Translations under genes and position numbers: made by a program
From: Alistipes putredinis DSM 17216
Lineage (GTDB): Bacteria > Bacteroidota > Bacteroidia > Bacteroidales > Rikenellaceae
DNA: 64,000 bases
NCBI RefSeq assembly: GCF_000154465.1
Contig: NZ_DS499577.1
Coordinates: 928,013-992,012, forward strand
Reading direction: 5' to 3'
Shown here: piece after piece, positions 40,138 to 48,661 of the stretch
How the letters are laid out: each line of letters opens with the position of its first letter
Numbering within the stretch: the stretch's first letter is position 1
Notes under the pieces: generated by a model
Database searches by the model: none
Seen by the model: only the letters and a program-made list of their open reading frames with translations
Told to the model about the DNA's origin: nothing

Positions 40138-40722
40138 TCATTTATTCTTATTAAATTGTCCCACTTGATTTTCAATTATTCTCTTCACTTGTTGAAATGA
40201 AACAGGGGTAAAGTTGTTGTTATCTACTCCCACATCATATTGCGTTGGATAGAGATACTGAAGCCGGGCAGCATCTATTCCGGTGTTGTTCTTTCTTGTG
40301 TGAACGTGTCCGAATAGTTGCCACACATCTTTATATCCTCCATCAAAGCATAGAAAGGGATAATGATTCAAATATATCCTCTGTTTGCCAATTTCTATGT
40401 GCATCTGCATTGCCACATGTTCAAATCTGTCAATGTAGCCTTGGCGTATATTCTTCAAATCGTGATTACCCATAATCAGATATATCTTTCCGTTCAACCT
40501 GTCAAGGATTTTAGTCCATTCGGCTGAACCGCCAAGACAGAAATCTCCCAGATGAAACACGATATCATCCTGCCCGACTGTATTATTCCAATTGGAGATT
40601 ATAGTCTCATTCATCACTTCCACATCCTTAAACGGTCTGTTGCAGAAACGAATGATATTCCCATGATAAAAATGGGTATCGGATGTAAAGAACACCTTAC
40701 TGCCATCAAATTTATAGTTCAT
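40138..40722 (-). CDS. Calcineurin-like metallophosphoesterase, phage-type
   Basis: 194 residues from the ATG at 40722. A longer frame starts at 40746 but has weaker support. Motifs: SDTHFYHGN, GDFCLGG, GNHDL, LNHYPF and GHVHTR, all present, so the active site is complete. The compact size and the opening resemble phage and mobile-element phosphoesterases. It is the first gene of the three-gene cluster and shares only the motif pattern with the 255-residue enzyme, so the two are not recent duplicates. Confidence 0.88.
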   Translation of the reverse strand: MNYKFDGSKVFFTSDTHFYHGNIIRFCNRPFKDVEVMNETIISNWNNTVGQDDIVFHLGDFCLGGSAEWTKILDRLNGKIYLIMGNHDLKNIRQGYIDRFEHVAMQMHIEIGKQRIYLNHYPFLCFDGGYKDVWQLFGHVHTRKNNTGIDAARLQYLYPTQYDVGVDNNNFTPVSFQQVKRIIENQVGQFNKNK

Positions 40723-41226
40723 TTCTTTGCAATTTGTGTGCATCACTGCACGTTAATAATCCGGTTACCAACAGCCCATCAGACGGAAATGGCAGAAGAG
40801 CATCACAAAGGCGACTGTCACAAATGGGCATACAAACTGAATAGTTGGAAAGTTTGGTAAGGACTCTCCAACTATTCAGTTTCTTTTCTCTCATAGTACA
40901 ATAATGTACTCGTTATGTTCGCTGGAAAGTATTTGCTCTACGAGGTTCAATGCATGAAACATGAACACTCGACACGGATTCAGTGCGTTTGTTGCTCTGA
41001 ATTGTGGTTGTTATTGAAAATATGTTCATTCTGTTTCTTTGCATTGTTAATGTTTTATTGTCTTAAAAGCAATGCAAAATTAGCAAATAAATTCCATTCT
41101 CACATCACTTTTCATTAAATTCTTTTGCCAAAACACTATGATATAGGATTTTATTTTTCAATCATGCTCGCAAACCAAATAAAATATGTAGCTTTGCATT
41201 TGACGCAATTTATAATTGAATATAAT
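40723..41226. other. 504-base divergent gap with a 16-base hairpin
   Basis: Lies between the minus-strand phosphoesterase genes and the plus-strand regulator. It holds the hairpin at 40834-40882 and a TAGCTTTG word at 41189-41196 that could be the -7 box of the XRE gene. No clear -33 box was found. No gene is supported. Confidence 0.55.
40834..40882. terminator. Perfect 16-base inverted repeat
   Basis: AAACTGAATAGTTGGA at 40834-40849 pairs with TCCAACTATTCAGTTT at 40867-40882, loop 17 bases, followed on the plus strand by CTTTTCTC. It lies upstream of both divergent gene sets, so a terminator role would concern read-through from elsewhere. A regulatory role is equally likely. Confidence 0.45.
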
Positions 41227-41433
41227 ATGGCGAATTTGAACTGTATAAAGGCTGTATTAGCTGAGAAAGGCATTATGAGTAAGTGGCTTGCTAAAACTTT
41301 GCAGAAAGATCCGGCAACGGTGTCAAAGTGGTGCAACAATCATTCGCAACCTGATTTATACACATTGGCGCGGATAGCAGAAGTGCTGGATGTGGATATT
41401 CACAGATTGATTTGCCATACAAAAGAAAAATAG
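41227..41433 (+). CDS. XRE-family helix-turn-helix regulator
   Basis: 68 residues from the ATG at 41227; the frame is open further upstream, but the HTH begins immediately here (MANLNCIKAVLAEKGIMSKW). The recognition helix region reads DPATVSKWCNNHSQPDLYTL, then ARIAEVLDVDIHRLI. It is a minimal single-domain XRE repressor, the kind that controls defence islands. The next gene starts 5 bases after its stop. Confidence 0.88.
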   Translation: MANLNCIKAVLAEKGIMSKWLAKTLQKDPATVSKWCNNHSQPDLYTLARIAEVLDVDIHRLICHTKEK

Positions 41434-41438
41434 AGGAT

Positions 41439-42860
41439 ATGAAATATACAATAGAAGAAATACGGCAGATGCAGGAAGGTCAGACTTTTGACTGTAAAAG
41501 TATCCTAATTGAGCCTAAACACCTTGCCACTATCATAGTCGCTATGGCGAATGCAGATGGTGGAATGATTGCTGTGGGTATATCCGATAAGACTCGCAGA
41601 ATAGAGGGTGTTAACCAGGACAAGGAACATCTCAATGATATATTGCGGACACCTTTGGACTTTTGTGTTCCATCAGTTTCTGTCACTACGGATTATGTGC
41701 CTTGTACGGATGCTGAGGGACGTGATAACCGTGTATTGTTGATGCACATCCCTGCAAGTCCGCGACTTCATGCGAATCAAGCCGATGAAGTGTTTTGGCG
41801 TGTAGGAGACAAATCACGCAAACTGACTTTTGATGAGCGTTTGCAACTTATGTACGACAAAGGAGAACGCTATTACGAGGATTCCACAGCATACGATGCC
41901 ACGCTTGATGATATAGATATGGATGCAGTCAAAGCCTACATGAAACGGATTGGCTATGGCAAGTCTGCAATGGAATATCTGCAAGAGAACAAAGGTTTTG
42001 TGACCTATAAAGGTGATGTGCCGCAAGTCAGTGCAGCTTGTATATTGCTTTTTGGCAAGCATCCTCAGACATTCTTTCCTCGTGCAAGAGTGCGTTTTAT
42101 CAAATATTTCGGCACAGAGGAAAAGGTGGGACGTGAAATGAATGTCATCAAAGATGTTACTTTCGATGGTCGTATTCTTGAACAGATCCAGAAAACTGTC
42201 GAATATCTTGAAACGCAGGTCAAGGAGCATTCCTATCTCGGAGAGGACGGCATCTTCAAAACCGACCGCGAATACCCCAAGTTTGTAATACAAGAGATGG
42301 TGGTGAACTCCGTTTGCCATCGCGATTACAGTATTAAGGGCACGGAAATTCAGATAAAGATGTTCGACGACCGTCTTGTGTTCGAAACACCAGGCAAGTT
42401 GCCGGGCATTGTTCGCACTGACAATATTCGTCATACCCATTTCTCTCGCAATCCGAAAATTGCGGAATTCCTCAAAGCATATGACTATGTAAAAGAGTTC
42501 GGAGAGGGAGTTGACCGTATGTGCCGTGAGTTGTCGGCATTAGGTGTCAAAGAGCCGCAATACAACTTGGTTGCCTTCATCATGAAAGCGACTGTATGCG
42601 CCAATGTTTTGGAGGAATGGCAAGAAACTACCAAGTCCGACCAGAAGCGACCAGAAAGCGACCAGAAAAGCGACCAGATGAGAATTATACTTGAATTGAT
42701 AAAGTCGAATCCTAGTATAAGCAGAACTGAAATATCTGAAAAGACAGGGCTTCATGATAGTAGTGTAAAACGTCGCTTAAAAACACTTGTGGATGAAGGA
42801 TTGATTCAACGTGTTGGTCCAGATAAAGGTGGGCAATGGAAAGTGATAGGTTCTCTTTAA
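41439..42860 (+). CDS. Schlafen/AlbA-type ATP-binding regulator
   Basis: 473 residues from the ATG at 41439, which has a ribosome-binding site (GAGGA). The N-terminal AlbA_2/Schlafen domain (about 10-130) has the signature GQTFDCKSILIEPKHLATII followed by MANADGGMIAVGI. A central part with NSVCHRDYSIKGTEIQIK and ETPGKLPGIV (about 290-345) is the HATPase_c_4 region of these regulators. The C-terminus after a KSDQKRPESDQK linker is a winged helix (SRTEISEKTGLHDSSVKRRL). Such proteins are predicted DNA- or RNA-binding regulators and are frequent in defence islands. Confidence 0.9.
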   Translation: MKYTIEEIRQMQEGQTFDCKSILIEPKHLATIIVAMANADGGMIAVGISDKTRRIEGVNQDKEHLNDILRTPLDFCVPSVSVTTDYVPCTDAEGRDNRVLLMHIPASPRLHANQADEVFWRVGDKSRKLTFDERLQLMYDKGERYYEDSTAYDATLDDIDMDAVKAYMKRIGYGKSAMEYLQENKGFVTYKGDVPQVSAACILLFGKHPQTFFPRARVRFIKYFGTEEKVGREMNVIKDVTFDGRILEQIQKTVEYLETQVKEHSYLGEDGIFKTDREYPKFVIQEMVVNSVCHRDYSIKGTEIQIKMFDDRLVFETPGKLPGIVRTDNIRHTHFSRNPKIAEFLKAYDYVKEFGEGVDRMCRELSALGVKEPQYNLVAFIMKATVCANVLEEWQETTKSDQKRPESDQKSDQMRIILELIKSNPSISRTEISEKTGLHDSSVKRRLKTLVDEGLIQRVGPDKGGQWKVIGSL

Positions 42861-42921
42861 GGAAATAGAGGATAGAAATAAATTAACTGAAATATCAAGT
42901 TTAATTTTTATTTATGCCTAT

Positions 42922-44040
42922 ATGAGTAATTTGGATTCATTAGTACTTGAGCCTATTGAGCAACCTTTATCAAACACCCCAAATATGTTAAGTAATGAAG
43001 ATAGGGTTCTTTGTAATATGACTCCATTACAAAGACTTTATAGTATTGATGAAGATACATATGAAGAACTGGTATGCGTATGGGCATATTCCTGTTTGGG
43101 CAATAAAGGATATACTGAAGTATACCGAGTCGGTCAGGCTGGGGATAAAGGGCGTGATGTTTTGGCATATTATGATAGGGTAAAAGGCGCATTTGACTTA
43201 TATCAATGTAAACAATATAAATCAGCACTAACCTATAGTGACCTGTGTGGAGAAATGGGCAAATTATTGATATATACTTTTAATAACACCTATCCGATAC
43301 CACAGAATTATTATATTCTTTGTCCCAAAGATGTTAGTCAGTCTTTCGTTGATTTGCTTAGCAATAATGGAAAAAATCTTAAAATTAAGCTGAAAAACGA
43401 CTGGGAAACTGTGATAAATAAAAAAGTTGGTACTAACTGGGTAGCATTAAATGAGGAATTATCTACTTATATTGATGAATTTAATTTTAATATTATAAAG
43501 AAAATAGAGCCGATAAAGTTTATTGATGAGATACGTCAAAGTCCTTATTATTTCTATTATTTTGGAGGTGGATTTAATATGATTAAACGTACTCCTCTTC
43601 AAGTACCACATTCTCCAATAAACACAGAACGTAATTATATTCAGAATCTTAATGATGCCTATTCCGAACATGCGGGTCATATTATAAATGTTATAGATGA
43701 TGATAATGCAGTTGTAAGTAAATATCGAAAACATTTGGATAGAGCTAGAATATCGTTTTATGAATCGGAAGAAGTAAAGATTGCAAGTAGAAAATCCACT
43801 GCTCCAGATTCTGATGAATTTAATGATTTAGTAACATCTATAGAACGATATATTGGCAATGAACTGGATGATGATTATCCTGATGGTTTTACAAAAGTAA
43901 AATCAGTTGAAAAAAAGGCAGGAACTTATAATATGCCGACATCAATGCTGATTTCTCATTTAGTAGATAGTAATGTATGTGTTGGTGTGTGTCATCAACT
44001 TTCAAATGAAAATAGAATAAAATGGACTGTAAACGAATAA
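42922..44040 (+). CDS. ABC-3C system protein with restriction-endonuclease-like N-terminus
   Basis: 372 residues. The N-terminal part (about 45-170) carries an Mrr/restriction-endonuclease-like motif: GDKGRDVLAYYDRVKGAFDL followed by YQCKQYKSALTYSDLCGEMG, with the D...QxK catalytic pattern. The C-terminal part is a mixed domain typical of the effector component of ABC three-component (ABC-3C) conflict systems. It overlaps the next gene by 19 bases. The expected role is DNA cleavage directed by the ATPase complex, but that is family-level inference. Confidence 0.75.
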   Translation: MSNLDSLVLEPIEQPLSNTPNMLSNEDRVLCNMTPLQRLYSIDEDTYEELVCVWAYSCLGNKGYTEVYRVGQAGDKGRDVLAYYDRVKGAFDLYQCKQYKSALTYSDLCGEMGKLLIYTFNNTYPIPQNYYILCPKDVSQSFVDLLSNNGKNLKIKLKNDWETVINKKVGTNWVALNEELSTYIDEFNFNIIKKIEPIKFIDEIRQSPYYFYYFGGGFNMIKRTPLQVPHSPINTERNYIQNLNDAYSEHAGHIINVIDDDNAVVSKYRKHLDRARISFYESEEVKIASRKSTAPDSDEFNDLVTSIERYIGNELDDDYPDGFTKVKSVEKKAGTYNMPTSMLISHLVDSNVCVGVCHQLSNENRIKWTVNE

Positions 44041-44426
44041 AGATACTTGATGGCGTCTTGGATGTCTCTTTGAGGGTGTTATTTATATTGTCGGTATATA
44101 ATAAATCGATGGAAAAAGAACGTATTGTTGTATACGACTATGTGTCATGTAATAATGATTGGAAGAATCATCAGTTTACGTATGTTGGACTTCAAAAAAC
44201 AATCAATGATTCTTTGCATCTGCTGTTGGCTAAACAATTAATAGTTTGCAAAATAAATCAAAATGAAAATATGTATTTGCTGAGTAATATAGGAAATGCT
44301 TTGGTTACAGAGTTGGCAACAGAAGTATATGCAGTAAAACTATATAAAGCAATACACCAAACTGATATCATCTTGCATGATATTGCGAAAGAGCAATTGC
44401 TGTCATATATTAATAGCCAAATTTGA
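44022..44426 (+). CDS. ABC-3C middle component
   Basis: 134 residues, helical with a winged-helix-like pattern (LQKTINDSLHLLLAKQLIVC; MYLLSNIGNALVTELATEVY). Its position between the endonuclease-like protein and the SMC-like ATPase, with overlaps or near-overlaps on both sides, is the defining arrangement of an ABC-3C middle component. The family assignment rests on synteny more than on sequence. Confidence 0.65.
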   Translation: MDCKRIKILDGVLDVSLRVLFILSVYNKSMEKERIVVYDYVSCNNDWKNHQFTYVGLQKTINDSLHLLLAKQLIVCKINQNENMYLLSNIGNALVTELATEVYAVKLYKAIHQTDIILHDIAKEQLLSYINSQI

Positions 44427-44431
44427 GATTC

Positions 44432-45571
44432 ATGATGAATAACAATGGATTATATATAAAAGAGTTTGAGGCTCGTGGGGAAAATGTATCAACATCGAAG
44501 TTGACTTTTCAGAAAGGGTGTAATGTTGTTCTAGGAAAATCAGACACAGGAAAAACGACATTATATTCAATAATTGAGTTTGTATTAGGTAAAGGAAGTA
44601 TAGATTTGACCTTACCTCCAGAGGGGGATGGTTATACAGATTTCTTACTTGAAATTCATACTTACGATGAAAGAGTATATACATTGAGGAGAAGCATAAA
44701 TTCAATGTCTGTATATGTTTCTCCATGTTTGTTAAGTGAATATGATGGACAGCACAAAGAAACTGAATATAGTTGTCAAGGTTCTTCAAATATTAGTTTG
44801 TCTGATTTTTTGTTGTCAATTTCTAATGTCCCAACCATATATTCTAAATCTTCGGAGAGAAAGAATCCGACGAAAATATCATATCCAGCTATTCGTCACT
44901 TATGTATGATAGATGAAACAAGAGTTGCAGCAAAAGACAAATCTCCATTAGTCTATAACTCTGTTCCGAATCAGCAATGGGTTGAGAAAAACCTTATTGC
45001 ATATTTGATGACAGGCGTTGATGATAGTGAATTTAGACCAAATGAAGATCCTAAAGATAAAAAATCTCGCATAAATGGGAAAATTGAGTATTTGACTCAA
45101 ACTCTTAAAGAGGCAGAATTAAAATTGGAATCTTTGGGCGATGTTGGATATATTTCATTAACTGATGATAGCTTTATTGATGTTTATAGAAAGAAATTGT
45201 CAGAGGTTGCTTCGGAGGAGGAAGCTTTGTATAATAAGCGAGAACAAATTTTAGAAGAGGTTAGGATATATGAGACGGAAAAAAAGAAGTTACTTCATCT
45301 TATATCAAGGCTGAATAATTTAAAATCTGATTACGAAGATGAAATGAGTCGGTTGCAATTTATTAATGCTGGAAATTCTTTGGTGTCTCAGCTGAAGGAT
45401 GTAGATTGTCCATTATGCGGTTCAACAATAGCGCATCACATGATTGCCAATATTTCATCATCAGAATATGCTGAAGCAATACGAAATGAATACAATGAAA
45501 TATATTTTAAGCATCAAGATCTGAAAGGACTATTCAACTTTAATATCAACTCCCTGTTTATCAGGTGTTAA
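44432..45571 (+). pseudogene. Truncated ABC-3C SMC/Rad50-like ATPase (DUF3732-like)
   Basis: 379 residues from the ATG at 44432; ATG at 44435 is equally possible. The N-terminal ATPase half is intact, with Walker A GKSDTGKTTL near residues 35-44, followed by long coiled-coil segments and a zinc-hook-like CPLCGSTIAH near 328. The normal family has a second coiled coil and a C-terminal lobe with the ABC signature, Walker B and H-loop; here translation stops soon after the hook (SLFIRC). Without these the protein cannot hydrolyse ATP normally, so the system is probably inactive. Confidence 0.8.
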
Positions 45572-45843
45572 TTGGTGGCAGTGTGCTATTCCTAACATAC
45601 AGCCGTACATGAGCCGGTTAATGTTAGAATTTGTTTCGAGTACAAAGATATACAGAGTTGTTCAATATAAGACGTTAATTGTCAGATTTTTGTGTCTGTT
45701 TTCACTCTCCGACAAAAGTGAAAGGAGTATCGAACTCATTACGAGATACATGGACGATAAAAGCCCCCGAAAAAACGTTGTTTTCGAGGGCTTTTGATGT
45801 TTTATAGACCGGTTCATTTTTGAAAGGAACCGGTTGTTTGGGG
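45572..45843. other. Junction after the truncated ATPase
   Basis: No gene is supported. The change from AT-rich island DNA to the more GC-balanced cargo region occurs here. The strong bidirectional terminator (45759-45795) ends it. This is the likely boundary where the 3' part of the ATPase gene was lost. Confidence 0.5.
45759..45795. terminator. Bidirectional terminator between island and cargo region
   Basis: AAAAGCCCcCGAAAA at 45759-45773 pairs with TTTTCGaGGGCTTTT at 45781-45795 with one mismatch (lower case). A runs on the left and T runs on the right make it work on both strands. It stops the plus-strand ABC-3C transcript and the minus-strand cargo transcript. Confidence 0.85.
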
Positions 45844-46050
45844 TCAGTCAGCGTATCGTCGATTGACGGGTTTGACGTGTATCTCGATACGTTTGTCGTC
45901 CAAGATTCGGCGGACAGCTTTCCATAGGGGAAGTTTTTCTACTCCGGCCAGTTTCATGGCCTCAACTATCATTGTGTTTTCAACTAATTGGAGGTAGTCT
46001 TCTTCCCGAATCTCGACGTATTTGTGGAGGTCTTTTTTAAGTCTTGCCAT
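45844..46050 (-). CDS. Small conjugative-element protein
   Basis: 68 residues, basic, beginning MARLKKDLHKYVEIREEDYL with a helical middle (MIVEAMKLAGVEKLPLWKAV). Such small proteins recur on Bacteroidales conjugative elements; function unknown. Last gene of the minus-strand cargo operon, 49 bases from the terminator. Confidence 0.65.
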   Translation of the reverse strand: MARLKKDLHKYVEIREEDYLQLVENTMIVEAMKLAGVEKLPLWKAVRRILDDKRIEIHVKPVNRRYAD

Positions 46051-46071
46051 AAGTCGCGGGGTGTTGAATTG

Positions 46072-46464
46072 TTATTTCTCGCCGAAATCAGCGGGCGTCT
46101 CGCCCCACAGGGAATTGTTCCAATGGAGCACTTCGATTTTGTCGATTTCGGAGGCCATCGCTTTGAGAAAGATTTCCGCTTTTTTGAGTGCGGCGTTTCT
46201 TTTGCGCGAGGCTGTTCGTTTCTCGTTAAACCACGTCAGGGCGGTAAGACTATCGGTGTAGATGATTGCCGGACTGAAACGATGTTCGATGATGTATTTT
46301 GCGGCTTCGACAACGCCTAAAAATTCACCGATATTGATGGTCTGGTTTCCGATATTCTGTTCAAAGAGGAGTTCGCCGGTGGCCAAATTAACGGCTCTGT
46401 ACCGGGTAACTCCTCTTTTCATAGAATGTGCCCCGTCGGTGGCTATTCCACGTTTCGGGCGCAT
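46072..46464 (-). CDS. RNase H-fold nuclease
   Basis: 130 residues. The RNase H active-site residues appear in order: GIATDGAHSM (Asp), NIGEFLGVVEAAKY (Glu), IIYTDSLTALTWF (Asp), and a C-terminal Asp in GETPADFGEK. It is a compact type-1-like RNase H expected to cut the RNA strand of RNA-DNA hybrids. A plasmid- or element-borne copy may remove replication primers or R-loops. It overlaps the upstream gene by 1 base. Confidence 0.82.
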   Translation of the reverse strand: MRPKRGIATDGAHSMKRGVTRYRAVNLATGELLFEQNIGNQTINIGEFLGVVEAAKYIIEHRFSPAIIYTDSLTALTWFNEKRTASRKRNAALKKAEIFLKAMASEIDKIEVLHWNNSLWGETPADFGEK

Positions 46465-46982
46465 TACAAACCGGGAATGGTCGGTGTGCTGAATCCGTCG
46501 TCGGCCATTCTCCGCAGAAGTCTTGCGGCAGCGGATTTGAAGCTGTTGATTACGCCCTCCAAGTTTTCGATGTCGGTGCGGCGTTGTAACAGGGAGACAA
46601 CTCCCGATACTGTCTTGCTGGAGTATGAATTACCTCCCAGCGGATCGAAGTAAACGGTTTTGTTTCCGAAGTTGACAGTTACCCGGTAAGTTCCACCCGG
46701 TATCACCAGTGTGTCAATCGTGGCCTTGAAAAGAAGCGGTGTAGCCGCTACTACGACAAAACCGTTGCGTGAGTGCATTGCTTTGAGTTCGACCGAATAC
46801 AATATGTTCGGCTGGACTTTGCCTTTCAGGTCTTCAGACAATACACAAATTTTCTTCTTGTAAGGTGAATCCTCACGTACTCCTCGCAGTTGCTTTGTCT
46901 TCGAGTGGCGCGACACGAATCCGATGATCTCGCCGGTTCTTTCCGAGGTCGCAAATTTTAATTGCGTTCGCTCTGATATCAT
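46464..46982 (-). CDS. Unknown protein, first gene of the RNase H operon
   Basis: 172 residues. A beta-rich domain with regularly spaced Val/Ile (YSVELKAMHSRNGFVVVAAT ... GTYRVTVNFGNKTVYF) is followed by a basic, helical tail (INSFKSAAARLLRRMADDG). It looks like a nucleic-acid-binding OB-like or ribbon fold but no family is recognised. A good promoter lies upstream (47066-47097). Confidence 0.65.
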   Translation of the reverse strand: MISERTQLKFATSERTGEIIGFVSRHSKTKQLRGVREDSPYKKKICVLSEDLKGKVQPNILYSVELKAMHSRNGFVVVAATPLLFKATIDTLVIPGGTYRVTVNFGNKTVYFDPLGGNSYSSKTVSGVVSLLQRRTDIENLEGVINSFKSAAARLLRRMADDGFSTPTIPGL

Positions 46983-47065
46983 ACTCTGCTTTCATATTTT
47001 TCCAATCTGGTTTTACGCTCAATTAACAAAATGTAAATCAGTCATTATTATTAAAAATTATAACG

Positions 47066-47097
47066 CAAATTTATATTTTCGTTTTGGAGTAAACAAA
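47066..47097 (-). promoter_or_regulatory. Promoter of the RNase H operon
   Basis: Minus strand: TTTG at 47097-47094, spacer of 20 bases, TAAATTTG at 47073-47066. The transcribed leader is about 75 bases before the ATG at 46982. The surrounding 46983-47157 stretch is very AT-rich. Confidence 0.7.
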
Positions 47098-47157
47098 TAA
47101 ATTTACTACTATTTTCAGACCGATAAACCGGCTATTTACAGAGAGAAACAGAGTTTG

Positions 47158-47820
47158 TTACCATAGTCTTTCGTCTTCGGAAAAATGGCTGAAACGTTCG
47201 TCGGCAGTGGAGGTTGAGTGGTTGCCGTGACATTTCCAGTACCGATAGACTCTTTCGCCTTTTTCTATACGGAAATAAATATCGTCGGCGTTGATGTACT
47301 GCACTCCTTGTTCGGTGGCCGGATTGATCCATGAAGCGGAATTTGCTATCCGTGGGTTCTTTCCGACATACAATTTCTGTTTCTCAGTGCCGAAAATGAA
47401 GATGTTCTGCATCCGCACGTCATCGTCCACATCGAACCGGCGGGCGTATGCGGCAAAGTCGTAGATGTCGGTTTGGAGCAGGCTCCCGCCGAAGTAGAAT
47501 GCTGCACTGTCTTGGAGTTTGCAGAATGCCAGATTCAACGGTCGGCGTAGTCGGATTTCGTTCAACCGTTCTGTTGTAACGGCATTGTTGGTGACGTAAA
47601 CTACACGGAATCCGTTTCGGGTGGTGTCGCATACTTCGAGATGCCGGACAACCTCCTGCGAGCGGTTGATGCTGTCATCAATCGGGTCTCGTGAGCGGAC
47701 GCAGTCTTTGAGCAGGCCGATACAGATAATAAGTATCAGGAGACCCCACGGAAGAAGCCGGAAGCCTATCCGCCACCGGATTTCCCGTTCCGTCTGTCGT
47801 TTCAATTCTTCTTCTGTCAT
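47158..47820 (-). CDS. Membrane-anchored unknown protein
   Basis: 220 residues. A single N-terminal TM helix (about 17-36, FRLLPWGLLILIICIGLL) is followed by an extracytoplasmic domain with repeated Asn/Arg-rich beta turns and IFIFGTEKQKLYVGKNPR. It may face the periplasm. The upstream gene of 144 residues is 12 bases away in the same operon. Confidence 0.7.
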   Translation of the reverse strand: MTEEELKRQTEREIRWRIGFRLLPWGLLILIICIGLLKDCVRSRDPIDDSINRSQEVVRHLEVCDTTRNGFRVVYVTNNAVTTERLNEIRLRRPLNLAFCKLQDSAAFYFGGSLLQTDIYDFAAYARRFDVDDDVRMQNIFIFGTEKQKLYVGKNPRIANSASWINPATEQGVQYINADDIYFRIEKGERVYRYWKCHGNHSTSTADERFSHFSEDERLW

Positions 47821-47832
47821 GGTATCATTGAA

Positions 47833-48267
47833 TTAAAGGTGTTTCGGAAGGATTAACAATCCCCGTTTGTTGAGTTCCTCACGGAGCATTTTCACTAACT
47901 GCTCCAAATTCTTCACTTCCTGTCTTTCGCCGGCCTTACGATGAAATAGCGGGGCGAAATAGAGTTTGTGGTCGTCCTTGGTCGGATACGAGAGACCGCC
48001 GAGACAAACTTTCGGGGTACGTATCTGGAACAGTCCGTTGACCAGTTTGCATTGCTTGGAGGACGGCACTGAGATTTCGTATTCGGGAAGAGCTTCGGCC
48101 ACCATTTTCAGAATGGGCCGGATGACTTCATCCGCATAATTCGGTACCGTAATGTTCAATTTCGGCACGGGTTGCCGTTCGGCTTCGGCACGTTCGATGA
48201 TGTCGAGCTGTCCGGAGGCTTTTGCCGCGCGCTGAAAGTAGCTGTTTAACAGTTCTTCTATTGTCAT
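47833..48267 (-). CDS. Unknown soluble protein of the cargo region
   Basis: 144 residues, no signal peptide. It begins MTIEELLNSYFQRAAKASGQ and contains LCAPLFHRK-like segments (HKLYFAPLFHRKAGERQEVK) and a basic, helical tail. No family recognised. Co-directional with neighbours with a gap of 12 bases downstream. Confidence 0.65.
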   Translation of the reverse strand: MTIEELLNSYFQRAAKASGQLDIIERAEAERQPVPKLNITVPNYADEVIRPILKMVAEALPEYEISVPSSKQCKLVNGLFQIRTPKVCLGGLSYPTKDDHKLYFAPLFHRKAGERQEVKNLEQLVKMLREELNKRGLLILPKHL

Positions 48268-48345
48268 AACGTTGCTTTTAATGGTTCATGTAAATAAAGA
48301 ATAATGGTCCGGACGAAGGAACCGGTGCAAGCCGCTTTGTTATTT

Positions 48346-48576
48346 TTATGCGGCAGCTTCGTCGATGTGCTGCTGCGCCTCCTCGATGGAAGAGATAGCT
48401 TCGTCAATAGTATCGATGGCATCGGTCATGCGGGAGCCTTTGTCTGATGACTGGAGGCTTTCGGGCATGTTGTCGTAGGCATCCTGTTCTTCGTCCTTGA
48501 TGTCGTTTAAGGATGAGATGATTTCGTCCAGTGAATCTCTCACATCTTCGAGTTGTTTTCGTCTGTCTTTGTTCAT
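48346..48576 (-). CDS. Small acidic helical protein
   Basis: 76 residues, very acidic and rich in Asp, Glu and Ile (SLNDIKDEEQDAYDNMPESL; TIDEAISSIEEAQQHIDEAA), almost certainly a helical bundle or coiled coil. The charge pattern mimics DNA and is seen in small anti-restriction proteins, but no specific family is recognised. Confidence 0.65.
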   Translation of the reverse strand: MNKDRRKQLEDVRDSLDEIISSLNDIKDEEQDAYDNMPESLQSSDKGSRMTDAIDTIDEAISSIEEAQQHIDEAAA

Positions 48577-48613
48577 GATTGATTGGTTTTATTGATATGA
48601 TATTGAATGAAAT

Positions 48614-48644
48614 TTTGCTGCATTGTAAATCATTCATATCTTTG
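48614..48644 (+). promoter_or_regulatory. Promoter of the plus-strand cargo gene
   Basis: TTTG at 48614-48617 and TATCTTTG at 48637-48644 (matching TAnnTTTG), spacer of 19 bases. The start of the gene is at 48662, giving a leader of only a few bases after the presumed transcription start near 48651. Confidence 0.65.
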
Positions 48645-48661
48645 CATTTAAGTATTAAAGT

